Part shown: piece after piece, positions 1-5,312 of the stretch | How the letters are laid out: each line of letters opens with the position of its first letter | How positions within the stretch are numbered: the stretch's first letter is position 1 | Source of the DNA: Victivallales bacterium | GTDB taxonomy: Bacteria > Verrucomicrobiota > Lentisphaeria > Oligosphaerales > Lenti-02 | DNA length: 5,312 nt | Assembly (NCBI GenBank): GCA_018648945.1 | Contig: JABGQJ010000556.1 | Location: forward strand, 1-5,312 | Reading direction: 5' to 3' | The notes under the pieces: generated by a model | Database searches by the model: none | What the model saw: only the letters and a program-made list of their open reading frames with translations | What the model was told of the DNA's origin: nothing | Position numbers and translations under genes: made by a program

Positions 1-1256
1 CCACTTTCATGGGCGTCGGCTGCGGCAGCGCCAGCATGAGCAACTGGGACTGGAAGGATATGCGCGGCTGCGTCTTTCCCTGGGGCATCAACTACCCCAA
101 CGAACTCGTCCCCAAACAAGTGGCCCGCGACTGGCGCAACCTGGCCATTTTCTTCCGCTCCTTCGAGCCCAAGCACGTCCCGGAAGACCTCGTTTACGTG
201 ATCCCCGACCAGTTCCTCCTCGGTGGCCGGCAGAGCGAAATGGAGAAGCGCATTCAGCTCTCCCTCGACGCCCTCTCCACCACCAACATCCCCTTCTCCG
301 TCATCCGCCAATACGAACTGCCCAACCTGAAAGCCGCACCGCCCAAGGCGATCCTCTTCCCCCTCCCCTATACCCTCAGCGACGCCGAGGTGACGCTGCT
401 CGCCGACCTCGCCCGTGAGGGCAGCACCGTCTATCTCTCCGGCGATATGACCTACGACGCCAACCGGCAACCCACCCGGCCGCAGGTGCTGGAAACGCTC
501 TGTGGGGTCAAGCTCAAGTCCCGCCGCTACCCCGACATCCGCCGCGCGGGCGATCCGGCCCCGGCCTTTGCTGGCAAGCCCGAGCAGTACGACGCCTATC
601 CTTCCCTCGAGCTTGCCGGGCAGAGCAACGTTCTGATCCGCCATGCCGTAGGCAAAGGACAGGTGCTCTTCCTGAACGACCCCATCGAGCTGCACGCCGA
701 CCGCGAGACCCTCCGCAAGGTCTACGCACAGTTGGTCAACCTGCCGCCCATCTCCCGCGAAAAGGACGTCCTGGCCTACCATCTCCCGACCGTGGCTGGC
801 GAGCTACGCCTCCTGCTCAACGAGGGCAAGGAGACCGTGACCACAGACCTGGCCAAGGCCCGATTCACCATTCCCGCCGGTTCGCAGGTCGCGGTCCACA
901 CCTCCGAAGCCGGCGCGGTCACCGCCCTCGCCACGGATGGTGCCGCGTCCCTCAGCAACCCCTTCGCGAACGGCATGGGACGCAAGCTCATCCTCTCCCT
1001 CGATGGCAAGGACCTGAACACGTCCAACGCCATCCTCGTCCTCCCCCTCGGTGAAGGCGAGCTCAAGCTCACCCGCGATCTCCCCGTCGCTGTAGGCGAG
1101 ATCGTCGATGGACACTGGCGCGCCTACGAGACACTGGCATCGAGCAAGGACGTCCCGATCACCGAGCTCCGTTCCACCGCCTTCCTCCTGCTCTGCCCCG
1201 CCGACCAGCGCGCCCGCTGGGCCCAGGCCGTGGAGACCCTCGTCACCCAGCCGTGA
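1..1256 (+). CDS. Glycoside hydrolase-like protein (clan GH-A / GH42-like), C-terminal part, 5' partial
   Basis: The reading frame is open to the left edge (codons for Thr-Phe precede the Met at 9) and stops with TGA at 1254-1256. The Met at 9 looks internal: no signal peptide follows and only 8 bases precede it, so the true start lies upstream. Numbering from that Met, residues 1-50 (NWDWKD, FPWGINYP, RNLAIFFRSF) resemble the end of a TIM-barrel glycosidase domain. Residues 60-240 look like the Rossmann/GATase-type domain that follows the barrel in GH42 beta-galactosidases: strand AILFPLP at 114-120, then SDAEVTLLADLAREGSTVYLSGD, and VGKGQVLFLND at 214-224. Residues 250-415 are strand-rich and probably form a C-terminal beta-sandwich. 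The catalytic acids would lie upstream and are not visible, so substrate cannot be assigned. It converges on the DUF4838 gene across a 328-bp gap. The coding call is firm; the family call is moderate and rests on fold pattern, not a search. Confidence 0.8.
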   Translation, partial: TFMGVGCGSASMSNWDWKDMRGCVFPWGINYPNELVPKQVARDWRNLAIFFRSFEPKHVPEDLVYVIPDQFLLGGRQSEMEKRIQLSLDALSTTNIPFSVIRQYELPNLKAAPPKAILFPLPYTLSDAEVTLLADLAREGSTVYLSGDMTYDANRQPTRPQVLETLCGVKLKSRRYPDIRRAGDPAPAFAGKPEQYDAYPSLELAGQSNVLIRHAVGKGQVLFLNDPIELHADRETLRKVYAQLVNLPPISREKDVLAYHLPTVAGELRLLLNEGKETVTTDLAKARFTIPAGSQVAVHTSEAGAVTALATDGAASLSNPFANGMGRKLILSLDGKDLNTSNAILVLPLGEGELKLTRDLPVAVGEIVDGHWRAYETLASSKDVPITELRSTAFLLLCPADQRARWAQAVETLVTQP

Positions 1257-1321
1257 ACAATCCCGTCCCCGTCACGAGCGGATCCTGGCAGGCAAGACCT
1301 CTGGGATTGGTCCTATGTCTC

Positions 1322-1334
1322 GCCCTTCCAGGGC
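1322..1334. repeat. Short palindrome GCCCT-TCC-AGGGC
   Basis: A perfect 5-bp stem with a 3-base loop, preceded by TATGT at 1314-1318. The same arrangement (TATGT, then a GC hairpin with TTC and AGGGC) recurs at 1381-1401, so this is probably one module of the repeat cluster and not a chance hairpin. Confidence 0.55.
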
Positions 1335-1352
1335 TCACCCCTATCCCCCACC

Positions 1353-1379
1353 CCAACCCAGGCCGTTGGCCTGGGCTGG
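1353..1379. repeat. Strong palindrome with 11 of 12 pairs, GTT loop
   Basis: The arms CCCAGGCC (1357-1364) and GGCCTGGG (1368-1375) pair perfectly around a GTT loop at 1365-1367. Beyond one A/C mismatch (1356/1376), three more pairs form (1353-1355 with 1377-1379). This is the most stable hairpin in the gap. No T-run follows, so it is better read as a REP-like intergenic palindrome than as an intrinsic terminator. Confidence 0.7.
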
Positions 1380-1385
1380 TATGTA

Positions 1386-1401
1386 GGCCCCCTTCAGGGC
1401 C
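1386..1401. repeat. Short palindrome GGCCC-(6)-GGGCC
   Basis: A 5-bp stem with a 6-base loop. It starts 6 bases after the strong hairpin and is joined to it by a linker containing TATGT (1381-1385 is ATGTA; the T is at 1380). The order long hairpin, TATG-type linker, short hairpin resembles the paired-palindrome repeats I recall from planctomycete-type genomes; that resemblance is from memory and unchecked. Confidence 0.5.
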
Positions 1402-1418
1402 CCGGACGCAATCGGGTC

Positions 1419-1529
1419 GAGTCCTGAAAGGACGTCATCGGCCCCCTGGGCAACGCCCTGGGAACACGGATCGCCCGACGTGGAGTCCTGACAGGACGAC
1501 ACGGGCGCCCAGGAAAACGCCCTGGGAAC
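1419..1529. repeat. Two-copy imperfect tandem repeat, 64-bp period
   Basis: Copy A starts at 1419 and copy B at 1483. The first 16 bases (GAGTCCTGAAAGGACG versus GAGTCCTGACAGGACG) match at 15 of 16 positions. The block AACGCCCTGGGAAC is identical at 1452-1465 and 1516-1529. The 17 bases between match at about 10 positions, giving about 39 of 47 overall with no gap, after which similarity ends. Each copy carries two palindromes: GTCCT/AGGAC with a 3-base loop (1421-1433; 1485-1497), and a CCC(A/T)GG-type hairpin (1444-1462 with one T/T mismatch; 1508-1526 as CCCAGG/CCTGGG). Conservation concentrated in the hairpin blocks suggests a mobile or REP-like palindromic unit that was duplicated and has since diverged. 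Confidence 0.75.
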
Positions 1530-1584
1530 GCCACTCCCTCCCGCACCTTCCGTAGTCCTCTCCCTCCCCTGTCACTCCCCCTGC

Positions 1585-4029
1585 TCAGTCATCCAGACGG
1601 AAAAGTTGGAGGTCGTCGAAGTAGACCTTCTCGTCTTCGCCGTACCCGGTGGGGATGATCATGGGCATGACAGTCTTGACCGCTTTGCCGTTGATCTCGG
1701 CAGGGACATCCTGGGCCACGGCGATGGTGGTCCAGCGACCGGGGACGGGCACGATGGTGGTGCCGGCCGAGGGCAAGTTCTGCGCCTTCGCATCACGGAG
1801 GGTCATGGCCATCTCCACGGAACCGCTCGCGCCCTGCCCTTCCGGCACGTAGACGAAGCAGACGAGCCCGTAGCGCCCCGGCGTGATCGGCAAGCTCTGC
1901 ACGGGGCCGCCGCGTTTCATCCCGTCGAAGCAGACGCTCCATTCGCCGGAGTGCGCCACGTCCTGCGTGCGATACATCCTGCCCGTGGCCCACTTCACCC
2001 ACCACGTCCAATCGGTGGCGGCGCCGCCAGCGCCTTCCTCGAAGGAGGGGTTCTTGGTGAGGGGCTTGCCGATGCCTGCGATGACCCGGTGCATCATCCG
2101 AGCTTGGTTTCCCATGGCCGTGTCGCCCTTTGCCAAGTCGGCCATTTCCCGACGCAGAGCCGAGTCCGGAGCCGACTTGGCCAGCACATCGTAGATCCGC
2201 CACAGCGTGCCCGAGCCCCAGGATGCGCCGGACATGGCGGGGTACCGGTCGAGCTCAAGGGGATGCACCAACACAGGATGCTGCGGGAACACCTTGGTGC
2301 CCAGCTCTCGCCGCCGGTCCGAGTAGCCCGCGCACTTGTTGACGTGGGCAATGAGCCTCAAGGCATCCTGCTCGGTCTCGACCTTGGCCACATCGGCCCC
2401 GGCCTGGTAGGCGTAGGCGCTGGCCTCGTAGTACTCGAAGGCCTGGAACAGAAGCTCTGCCCGAGCCTTCTGCTTGGCGGTCTTCGTCAATGAGATCGTC
2501 TTCTCCAGCAATTGGCGACTGACCGCGATGTCCTGCTCCAAATCCACGTCTGACAGATAGCCTGGATGATTGAAACGCAGGTACTGCCCACCCTTGGTGA
2601 ACCATGGCGAGGTCAGAACGCGCCGGGTCCAGAAGTCTTCCCACTTGGCGTAGTAGGCGGCCAGATGGGGCGCGGCCTCGGGGCCGACACAGTGCTCGTA
2701 CCAATCCTTCAGCAAGGCATCCACATCCGCCTGGGGATTCCACTGAAGCTTGAGCGAGATGTAGAGTTTCGGCCCCTCGCCCCAGTTGGGATAGGCCTCC
2801 GCATACAGCGCCCGGACTCCGTTCGCGTGCCCGAACCGGTAGTAGTCGCCCATATGGTGGAACCACACACGGGGCAGGCAGAAGGGGGTACCGTAGATGT
2901 AGTCGTACCAGCCGAGCACCGGGCTCTTTGCGTGCCAGGCGCGGGTGGCGTCCTCCCCGACCTTGCGCAGTTCCGGATCGACCCACTTCATGCGGTCGTA
3001 GGTCATGTAGGGGATCAAGCGCTCATGGACATTGACGGTCTTCGGTGGCGCGGCGACTTCGCTGTAGGCCAGACACCCGAACACCTTCTTGGGATGCTGC
3101 TTCAGCACACCATCGATCACCTGGTTCGCCCAAGCGAAGTAGAGGTCGGAGTAGTCGATCCGGCCCAGGAAGTTCTTCCCACCCGAGATCCGCTTCAGGC
3201 AGTTCGGACAGGCGCAGTAGCCGCTGCTGTCGTTGGTGCCAAGGGAGAACGAAGTGTGCGCCGGATTCTGGGCGAAGACTTGGTTGATCTTCCGCACCGC
3301 TTCCTCGACAAGACCCGGCGCGGTGAAACAGGGTTGCCAACCATGGGTAGCATTGGTTGCAGGCAGATAGCGCTCCGTCTGCCCCGCCTTGATCGGGAAG
3401 AACTCGGGGTGGTCCGTGGTGTAATCCTCGGGTGGCAGCAGTTTGATCAAGTTGTGGTGGAAACTCACCCGGCCATGCATCCGGTTGCGCCGCGCCCACT
3501 CCGCCTGGGGGTCGCCGCGCAGGCCGCTGAAGAGACGGGAGAAAAAGGCGGGTTCCTGCCGGACCGTCGCCGGCTTGATCGCGATGGTCTCGCTTTGCGG
3601 CACGTCCGTGCCATCCTCTCCCGGCAGCAACCAACGCACGCCCAGCCAGCGCTCCAGGAACTCGCAAACGCCATACTCCGTCCCCCAGTCGGTGGGACCG
3701 GCAATCGTCATCAGCCGCGCGCTCGGGAACGCGATCACGTACCCGTCGTCGTCCAGCCCCGCCAGCTTGGCCAAGGGCGCGCCGGGGACCTTGCCCACAC
3801 AGATCACATTCCCCGTCGCGGGGATGGCCCGGACCATTGGCAAGGTCGCCCCGGTAGCCTCGTGGACGTACTCCGCCAGCATCCGGGCAGCCGCCTCCAG
3901 AGCTTCCGACGGGTCCGGCGCGATCACAACCGTCGCCCGTGCCACGCCCTTCTCCACCACCACGAAATCCGCCGCCAAGGCGATTCCAGACACGCATGCC
4001 AGCAACACAATGCTTCGGAACAACTTCAT
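1585..4029 (-). CDS. Secreted DUF4838 domain protein with GH67-N-like and CBM4/9-like domains
   Basis: This gene encodes 814 residues and stops at TGA (1585-1587). The start at 4029 is chosen because GGGAG sits 8 bases upstream and it begins a classic signal peptide (MKLFRS, hydrophobic core IVLLACVSGI, likely cleavage at ALA-A, residues 19/20). The frame stays open to 4263, but that extension has no export signal and overlaps the divergent gene. After the signal peptide, residues 21-155 look like the alpha-glucuronidase N-terminal-like domain (EAAARMLAEYVHEATG, VICVGK, TEYGVCEFLERWLGVRWLLPG). Residues about 160-540 match the DUF4838 pattern: HPEFFPI at 207-213, SLGTNDSSGYCACPNC at 262-277, PYMTYDRMKW, and YAEAYPNWGEGP at 409-420. 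Residues about 655-814 begin NPSFEEG and end VYFDDLQLFRLDD, typical of a CBM4/9-like jelly roll. The protein probably acts on or binds polysaccharide outside the cytoplasm; the DUF4838 activity is not established. Candidate acids such as E411 and E418 are only suggestions. Confidence 0.93.
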   Translation of the reverse strand: MKLFRSIVLLACVSGIALAADFVVVEKGVARATVVIAPDPSEALEAAARMLAEYVHEATGATLPMVRAIPATGNVICVGKVPGAPLAKLAGLDDDGYVIAFPSARLMTIAGPTDWGTEYGVCEFLERWLGVRWLLPGEDGTDVPQSETIAIKPATVRQEPAFFSRLFSGLRGDPQAEWARRNRMHGRVSFHHNLIKLLPPEDYTTDHPEFFPIKAGQTERYLPATNATHGWQPCFTAPGLVEEAVRKINQVFAQNPAHTSFSLGTNDSSGYCACPNCLKRISGGKNFLGRIDYSDLYFAWANQVIDGVLKQHPKKVFGCLAYSEVAAPPKTVNVHERLIPYMTYDRMKWVDPELRKVGEDATRAWHAKSPVLGWYDYIYGTPFCLPRVWFHHMGDYYRFGHANGVRALYAEAYPNWGEGPKLYISLKLQWNPQADVDALLKDWYEHCVGPEAAPHLAAYYAKWEDFWTRRVLTSPWFTKGGQYLRFNHPGYLSDVDLEQDIAVSRQLLEKTISLTKTAKQKARAELLFQAFEYYEASAYAYQAGADVAKVETEQDALRLIAHVNKCAGYSDRRRELGTKVFPQHPVLVHPLELDRYPAMSGASWGSGTLWRIYDVLAKSAPDSALRREMADLAKGDTAMGNQARMMHRVIAGIGKPLTKNPSFEEGAGGAATDWTWWVKWATGRMYRTQDVAHSGEWSVCFDGMKRGGPVQSLPITPGRYGLVCFVYVPEGQGASGSVEMAMTLRDAKAQNLPSAGTTIVPVPGRWTTIAVAQDVPAEINGKAVKTVMPMIIPTGYGEDEKVYFDDLQLFRLDD

Positions 4030-4037
4030 GACCACAG

Positions 4038-4042
4038 CTCCC
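4038..4042 (-). promoter_or_regulatory. Ribosome binding site for the DUF4838 gene
   Basis: On the minus strand GGGAG lies 8 bases before the ATG at 4029. It supports the signal-peptide start over the longer open frame that begins at 4263. Confidence 0.65.
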
Positions 4043-4088
4043 AGACTGTTCGTAGTACCTGTTAGAGCGTTGTCTGTGTATAGTAGTG

Positions 4089-4110
4089 GGCGCAGGCCGT
4101 CCTGCACGCC
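4089..4110 (+). promoter_or_regulatory. GC-rich hairpin upstream of the ceramidase-like gene
   Basis: GGCG (4089-4092) pairs with CGCC (4107-4110), and CAGG (4093-4096) with CCTG (4101-4104), around a CCGT loop with a 2-base bulge (4105-4106). If transcription starts just downstream of TATAGT at 4079-4084, the hairpin would sit at the very 5' end of the mRNA, 18 bases before the Shine-Dalgarno. It could stabilise the message or be an operator. It is too short to call a riboswitch, and in DNA this GC-rich it may be chance. Confidence 0.3.
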
Positions 4111-4128
4111 ATGTTGGGCAAAGAAAAC

Positions 4129-4132
4129 GGAG
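4129..4132 (+). promoter_or_regulatory. Ribosome binding site for the ceramidase-like gene
   Basis: GGAG is separated by 7 bases from the ATG at 4140. The other nearby ATG, at 4111, is in a different frame, so this site fixes the start at 4140. Confidence 0.65.
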
Positions 4133-4139
4133 TGGTGCC

Positions 4140-5312
4140 ATGCGAGTGGGCTGTGCCGAACGAGTAATCGAGACGCCGCTGTTCGTGGAATTGTACGGCT
4201 ACGGTCCGTTCCTGGGCCGCCGCAATCGGGGAGTGCGTGATCCCCTGCAGTGCCGGGCCGCAAGCTTCTACGATGACGACCGACGGGTGCTGATCTTGGC
4301 CAACGATCTGGTCACCATGAGCCGTAGCGGCGCCTGGGAGATCCGCCAAGGCATTGCTGGCAAGGCCGACATTGCGCCCGAGGCTATCCTGGTCTGCGGC
4401 AGCCATACCCACTCCGGGCCGACCGTCTCCCACGGGGTCGGCTGGGGCGAATTGGACGCGGGCTTCCGCAGCGGCTGGATCCGTGCCGCCATCGAGGCCG
4501 GGCTGGCGGCCATCGCCGATGAGGAGCCAGTCACCCTTGCCACTGGTCGAACACCCCTGCTGGAGACGCTCGGCGTCAATCGGGTGGAGAAGGGCGGCCC
4601 CACCGACCCCGAGATCCGTTGGCTACAAGCCAATCGGGAATCGGGAGAGACCAAGCTGCTGCTGCACAACCACGGCATGCACGGCGTCGTCTTCGGCAGC
4701 AAGATGCTCCTCGTCTCCGCCGACTGGCCGGGGGTGGCGACACAAGCCATCGTCGAGCGCGGCCTGGCAGAGCATGCCCTCTTCCTGCAAGCTGCGCAGG
4801 GCAACATCAACACCGCCCCCTGCTGCCTTGGCCAAGAAGATGGCGAGCCGCACCTCGTGCGTATCGCGCAATCCTACGTGGATTCCCTGGCGGCAGGACT
4901 AGCCACCGCCAAGCCCATGCCGGAACCAGCGGTCCGCTTCGCCATGCGCGAGGCCGCCTTCCCCACCAAGCCATGCACGCCCGCTTCCCTCCGCCAGTCA
5001 GCCGCCACGCTGCGCGAGGCCCATTCCGGGCGCACCTACCTGATCCAGCGCCTGGAGGAAATGGCCCTCTATCTGGACAACGGCGGTTCGCTGGATGTGA
5101 AGGCGGATCTCCAAGTCCTCCGAGTGGGCGACGTGACCATCCACAGCGTGCCTGGGGAGCCCTTCCTTCAGGTCGGCGCGGCCATCACGCAACGCAGTCC
5201 CGGCACCTTCCCTCTGGTCGCCGCCATCGCCAACGGCAATTGCCGCTACTTCCCCACGCCCGAGACTTTTGCGCGCCACCCAGACATCACCGGGGGCGCG
5301 GGTTATGGGTTC
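4140..5312 (+). CDS. Neutral/alkaline non-lysosomal ceramidase-superfamily protein, 3' partial
   Basis: The frame runs from ATG at 4140 (GGAG 7 bases upstream) to the right edge without a stop: 391 residues visible. By recollection family members of this compact type are somewhat over 400 residues, so only the C-terminus should be missing. Family landmarks appear in order: the N-terminal GCAERVIETP...YGYG segment (4-22), GVRDPL (31-36), the SHTHSGP metal motif (88-94), a His cluster HNHGMH (176-181), SADWPG (193-198), FLQAAQGNINT (215-225), VPGEPF (337-342) and YFPTPETF (370-377). In Pseudomonas ceramidase, zinc is bound by two His, one Glu and one Tyr; likely counterparts here are H89, one of H176-H181, E340 and Y370 or a later Tyr. 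The nucleophile motif GDVS of true ceramidases reads GNIN (221-224), so the catalytic Ser is missing. True ceramidase activity is therefore doubtful. No signal peptide is visible, unlike the divergently transcribed neighbour, suggesting a cytoplasmic protein. Substrate is unknown. Confidence 0.88.
   Translation, partial: MRVGCAERVIETPLFVELYGYGPFLGRRNRGVRDPLQCRAASFYDDDRRVLILANDLVTMSRSGAWEIRQGIAGKADIAPEAILVCGSHTHSGPTVSHGVGWGELDAGFRSGWIRAAIEAGLAAIADEEPVTLATGRTPLLETLGVNRVEKGGPTDPEIRWLQANRESGETKLLLHNHGMHGVVFGSKMLLVSADWPGVATQAIVERGLAEHALFLQAAQGNINTAPCCLGQEDGEPHLVRIAQSYVDSLAAGLATAKPMPEPAVRFAMREAAFPTKPCTPASLRQSAATLREAHSGRTYLIQRLEEMALYLDNGGSLDVKADLQVLRVGDVTIHSVPGEPFLQVGAAITQRSPGTFPLVAAIANGNCRYFPTPETFARHPDITGGAGYGF

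Larger units (their letters stand above)
1257..1584. other. Convergent intergenic region rich in short palindromes
   Basis: This is the 328-bp gap between the stops of two convergent genes. I see no credible gene in it: the short frames crossing it encode Pro/Arg/Ser-rich sequence without domain character and are made of the repeats themselves. From about 1280 to 1530 it is packed with small GC-rich inverted repeats, listed separately. The right end (about 1531-1584) is a C/T-rich stretch on the plus strand with no clear structure. A 7-bp inverted repeat (CAATCCC at 1258-1264, GGGATTG at 1303-1309) encloses the first part, with a weak CCTGGCAGG hairpin at 1284-1292. None of the hairpins is followed by a convincing T-run on either strand, so standard intrinsic terminators are not supported, although the hairpins could still end or stabilise the converging transcripts. 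Confidence 0.7.
4030..4139. promoter_or_regulatory. Divergent control region between DUF4838 and ceramidase-like genes
   Basis: These 110 bp must hold the start signals for both flanking genes, and the centre is markedly more AT-rich than the surrounding DNA. TATAGT at 4079-4084 (plus) and TATACA at 4082-4077 (minus) are possible -10 boxes lying almost on top of each other. I found no good -35 match at 16-18 bp for either, so the promoter positions are guesses. A direct repeat CTGTT at 4046-4050 and 4059-4063 (13-bp spacing) could be a weak operator or chance. The overlapping layout would allow shared regulation of the two genes. Confidence 0.4.

Noticed and set aside
1280..1295. A third copy of the GAGTCCTGANAGGACG block
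   Set aside because: Only about 10 of 16 bases match (GGATCCTGGCAGG) and the stem is reduced to 3 bp; it may be a decayed relic, but chance cannot be excluded.
1353..1379. Intrinsic terminator of the glycosidase-like gene
   Set aside because: The hairpin is strong but is followed by CTGGTATG-type sequence and not a T-run, and it lies about 100 bases past the stop.
1419..1529. CRISPR array
   Set aside because: There are only two diverged copies with internal palindromes and similarity running through the would-be spacer; no cas gene is present.
1253..1555. A 100-codon plus-strand frame starting at GTG 1253
   Set aside because: It overlaps the upstream stop, has no ribosome site, and encodes Pro/Arg/Thr-rich sequence generated by the palindromic repeats.
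3991..4002. Lipobox-like LLAC at residues 9-12 of the DUF4838 protein
   Set aside because: The Cys comes too early (residue 12) and the hydrophobic stretch continues through residue 19 to an ALA-A site, which fits ordinary signal peptidase I cleavage better.
2566..4065. A 499-codon open frame on the plus strand opposite the DUF4838 gene
   Set aside because: Long antisense frames are expected in high-GC, strongly biased coding sequence. The translation has no domain character and it lies wholly against a clearly recognisable gene.
4030..4263. N-terminal extension of the DUF4838 frame to a Met at 4263 (892 residues)
   Set aside because: It would bury the signal peptide at residue 79, has Arg/His/Pro-rich noise-like sequence, and overlaps the divergent gene start. 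The ATG at 4029 has GGGAG 8 bases upstream.

Overview
This is a high-GC bacterial window with three protein-coding genes and no RNA genes, CRISPR array or transposase. Codons end mostly in C or G. The gene types (a clan GH-A glycosidase-like protein, a secreted DUF4838 protein with a C-terminal jelly-roll domain, and a neutral-ceramidase-superfamily protein) and the palindromic intergenic repeats fit a large-genome heterotrophic bacterium of the Planctomycetota / Lentisphaerota / Armatimonadota kind. That placement is an inference from gene content; the window has no phylogenetic marker.

Layout: (1) 1-1256, plus strand: the C-terminal part of a glycoside-hydrolase-like protein, cut by the left edge. 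(2) 1257-1584: a 328-bp gap between convergent genes, holding several short GC-rich palindromes and an imperfect tandem repeat with an exact 64-bp period. (3) 1585-4029, minus strand: an 814-residue secreted protein with a GH67-N-like domain, a DUF4838 domain and a carbohydrate-binding-like C-terminal domain. (4) 4030-4139: a 110-bp divergent intergenic region with a Shine-Dalgarno site for each flanking gene and a GC-rich hairpin. (5) 4140-5312, plus strand: a neutral/alkaline ceramidase-superfamily protein that is open to the right edge. It has no visible signal peptide, and Asn stands where the ceramidase catalytic Ser is expected.

Functionally, genes 1 and 2 point to breakdown or binding of complex carbohydrate. 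Gene 2 would act outside the cytoplasm. Gene 3 belongs to a hydrolase superfamily that is abundant and mostly uncharacterised in these phyla, and it shares a divergent control region with gene 2. The three genes are not one operon (orientations +, -, +), so any joint pathway is inference. I found no convincing new multi-gene system. The parts that most repay a second look are the palindromic repeat cluster at about 1280-1530 and the altered catalytic motif of the ceramidase-like protein.
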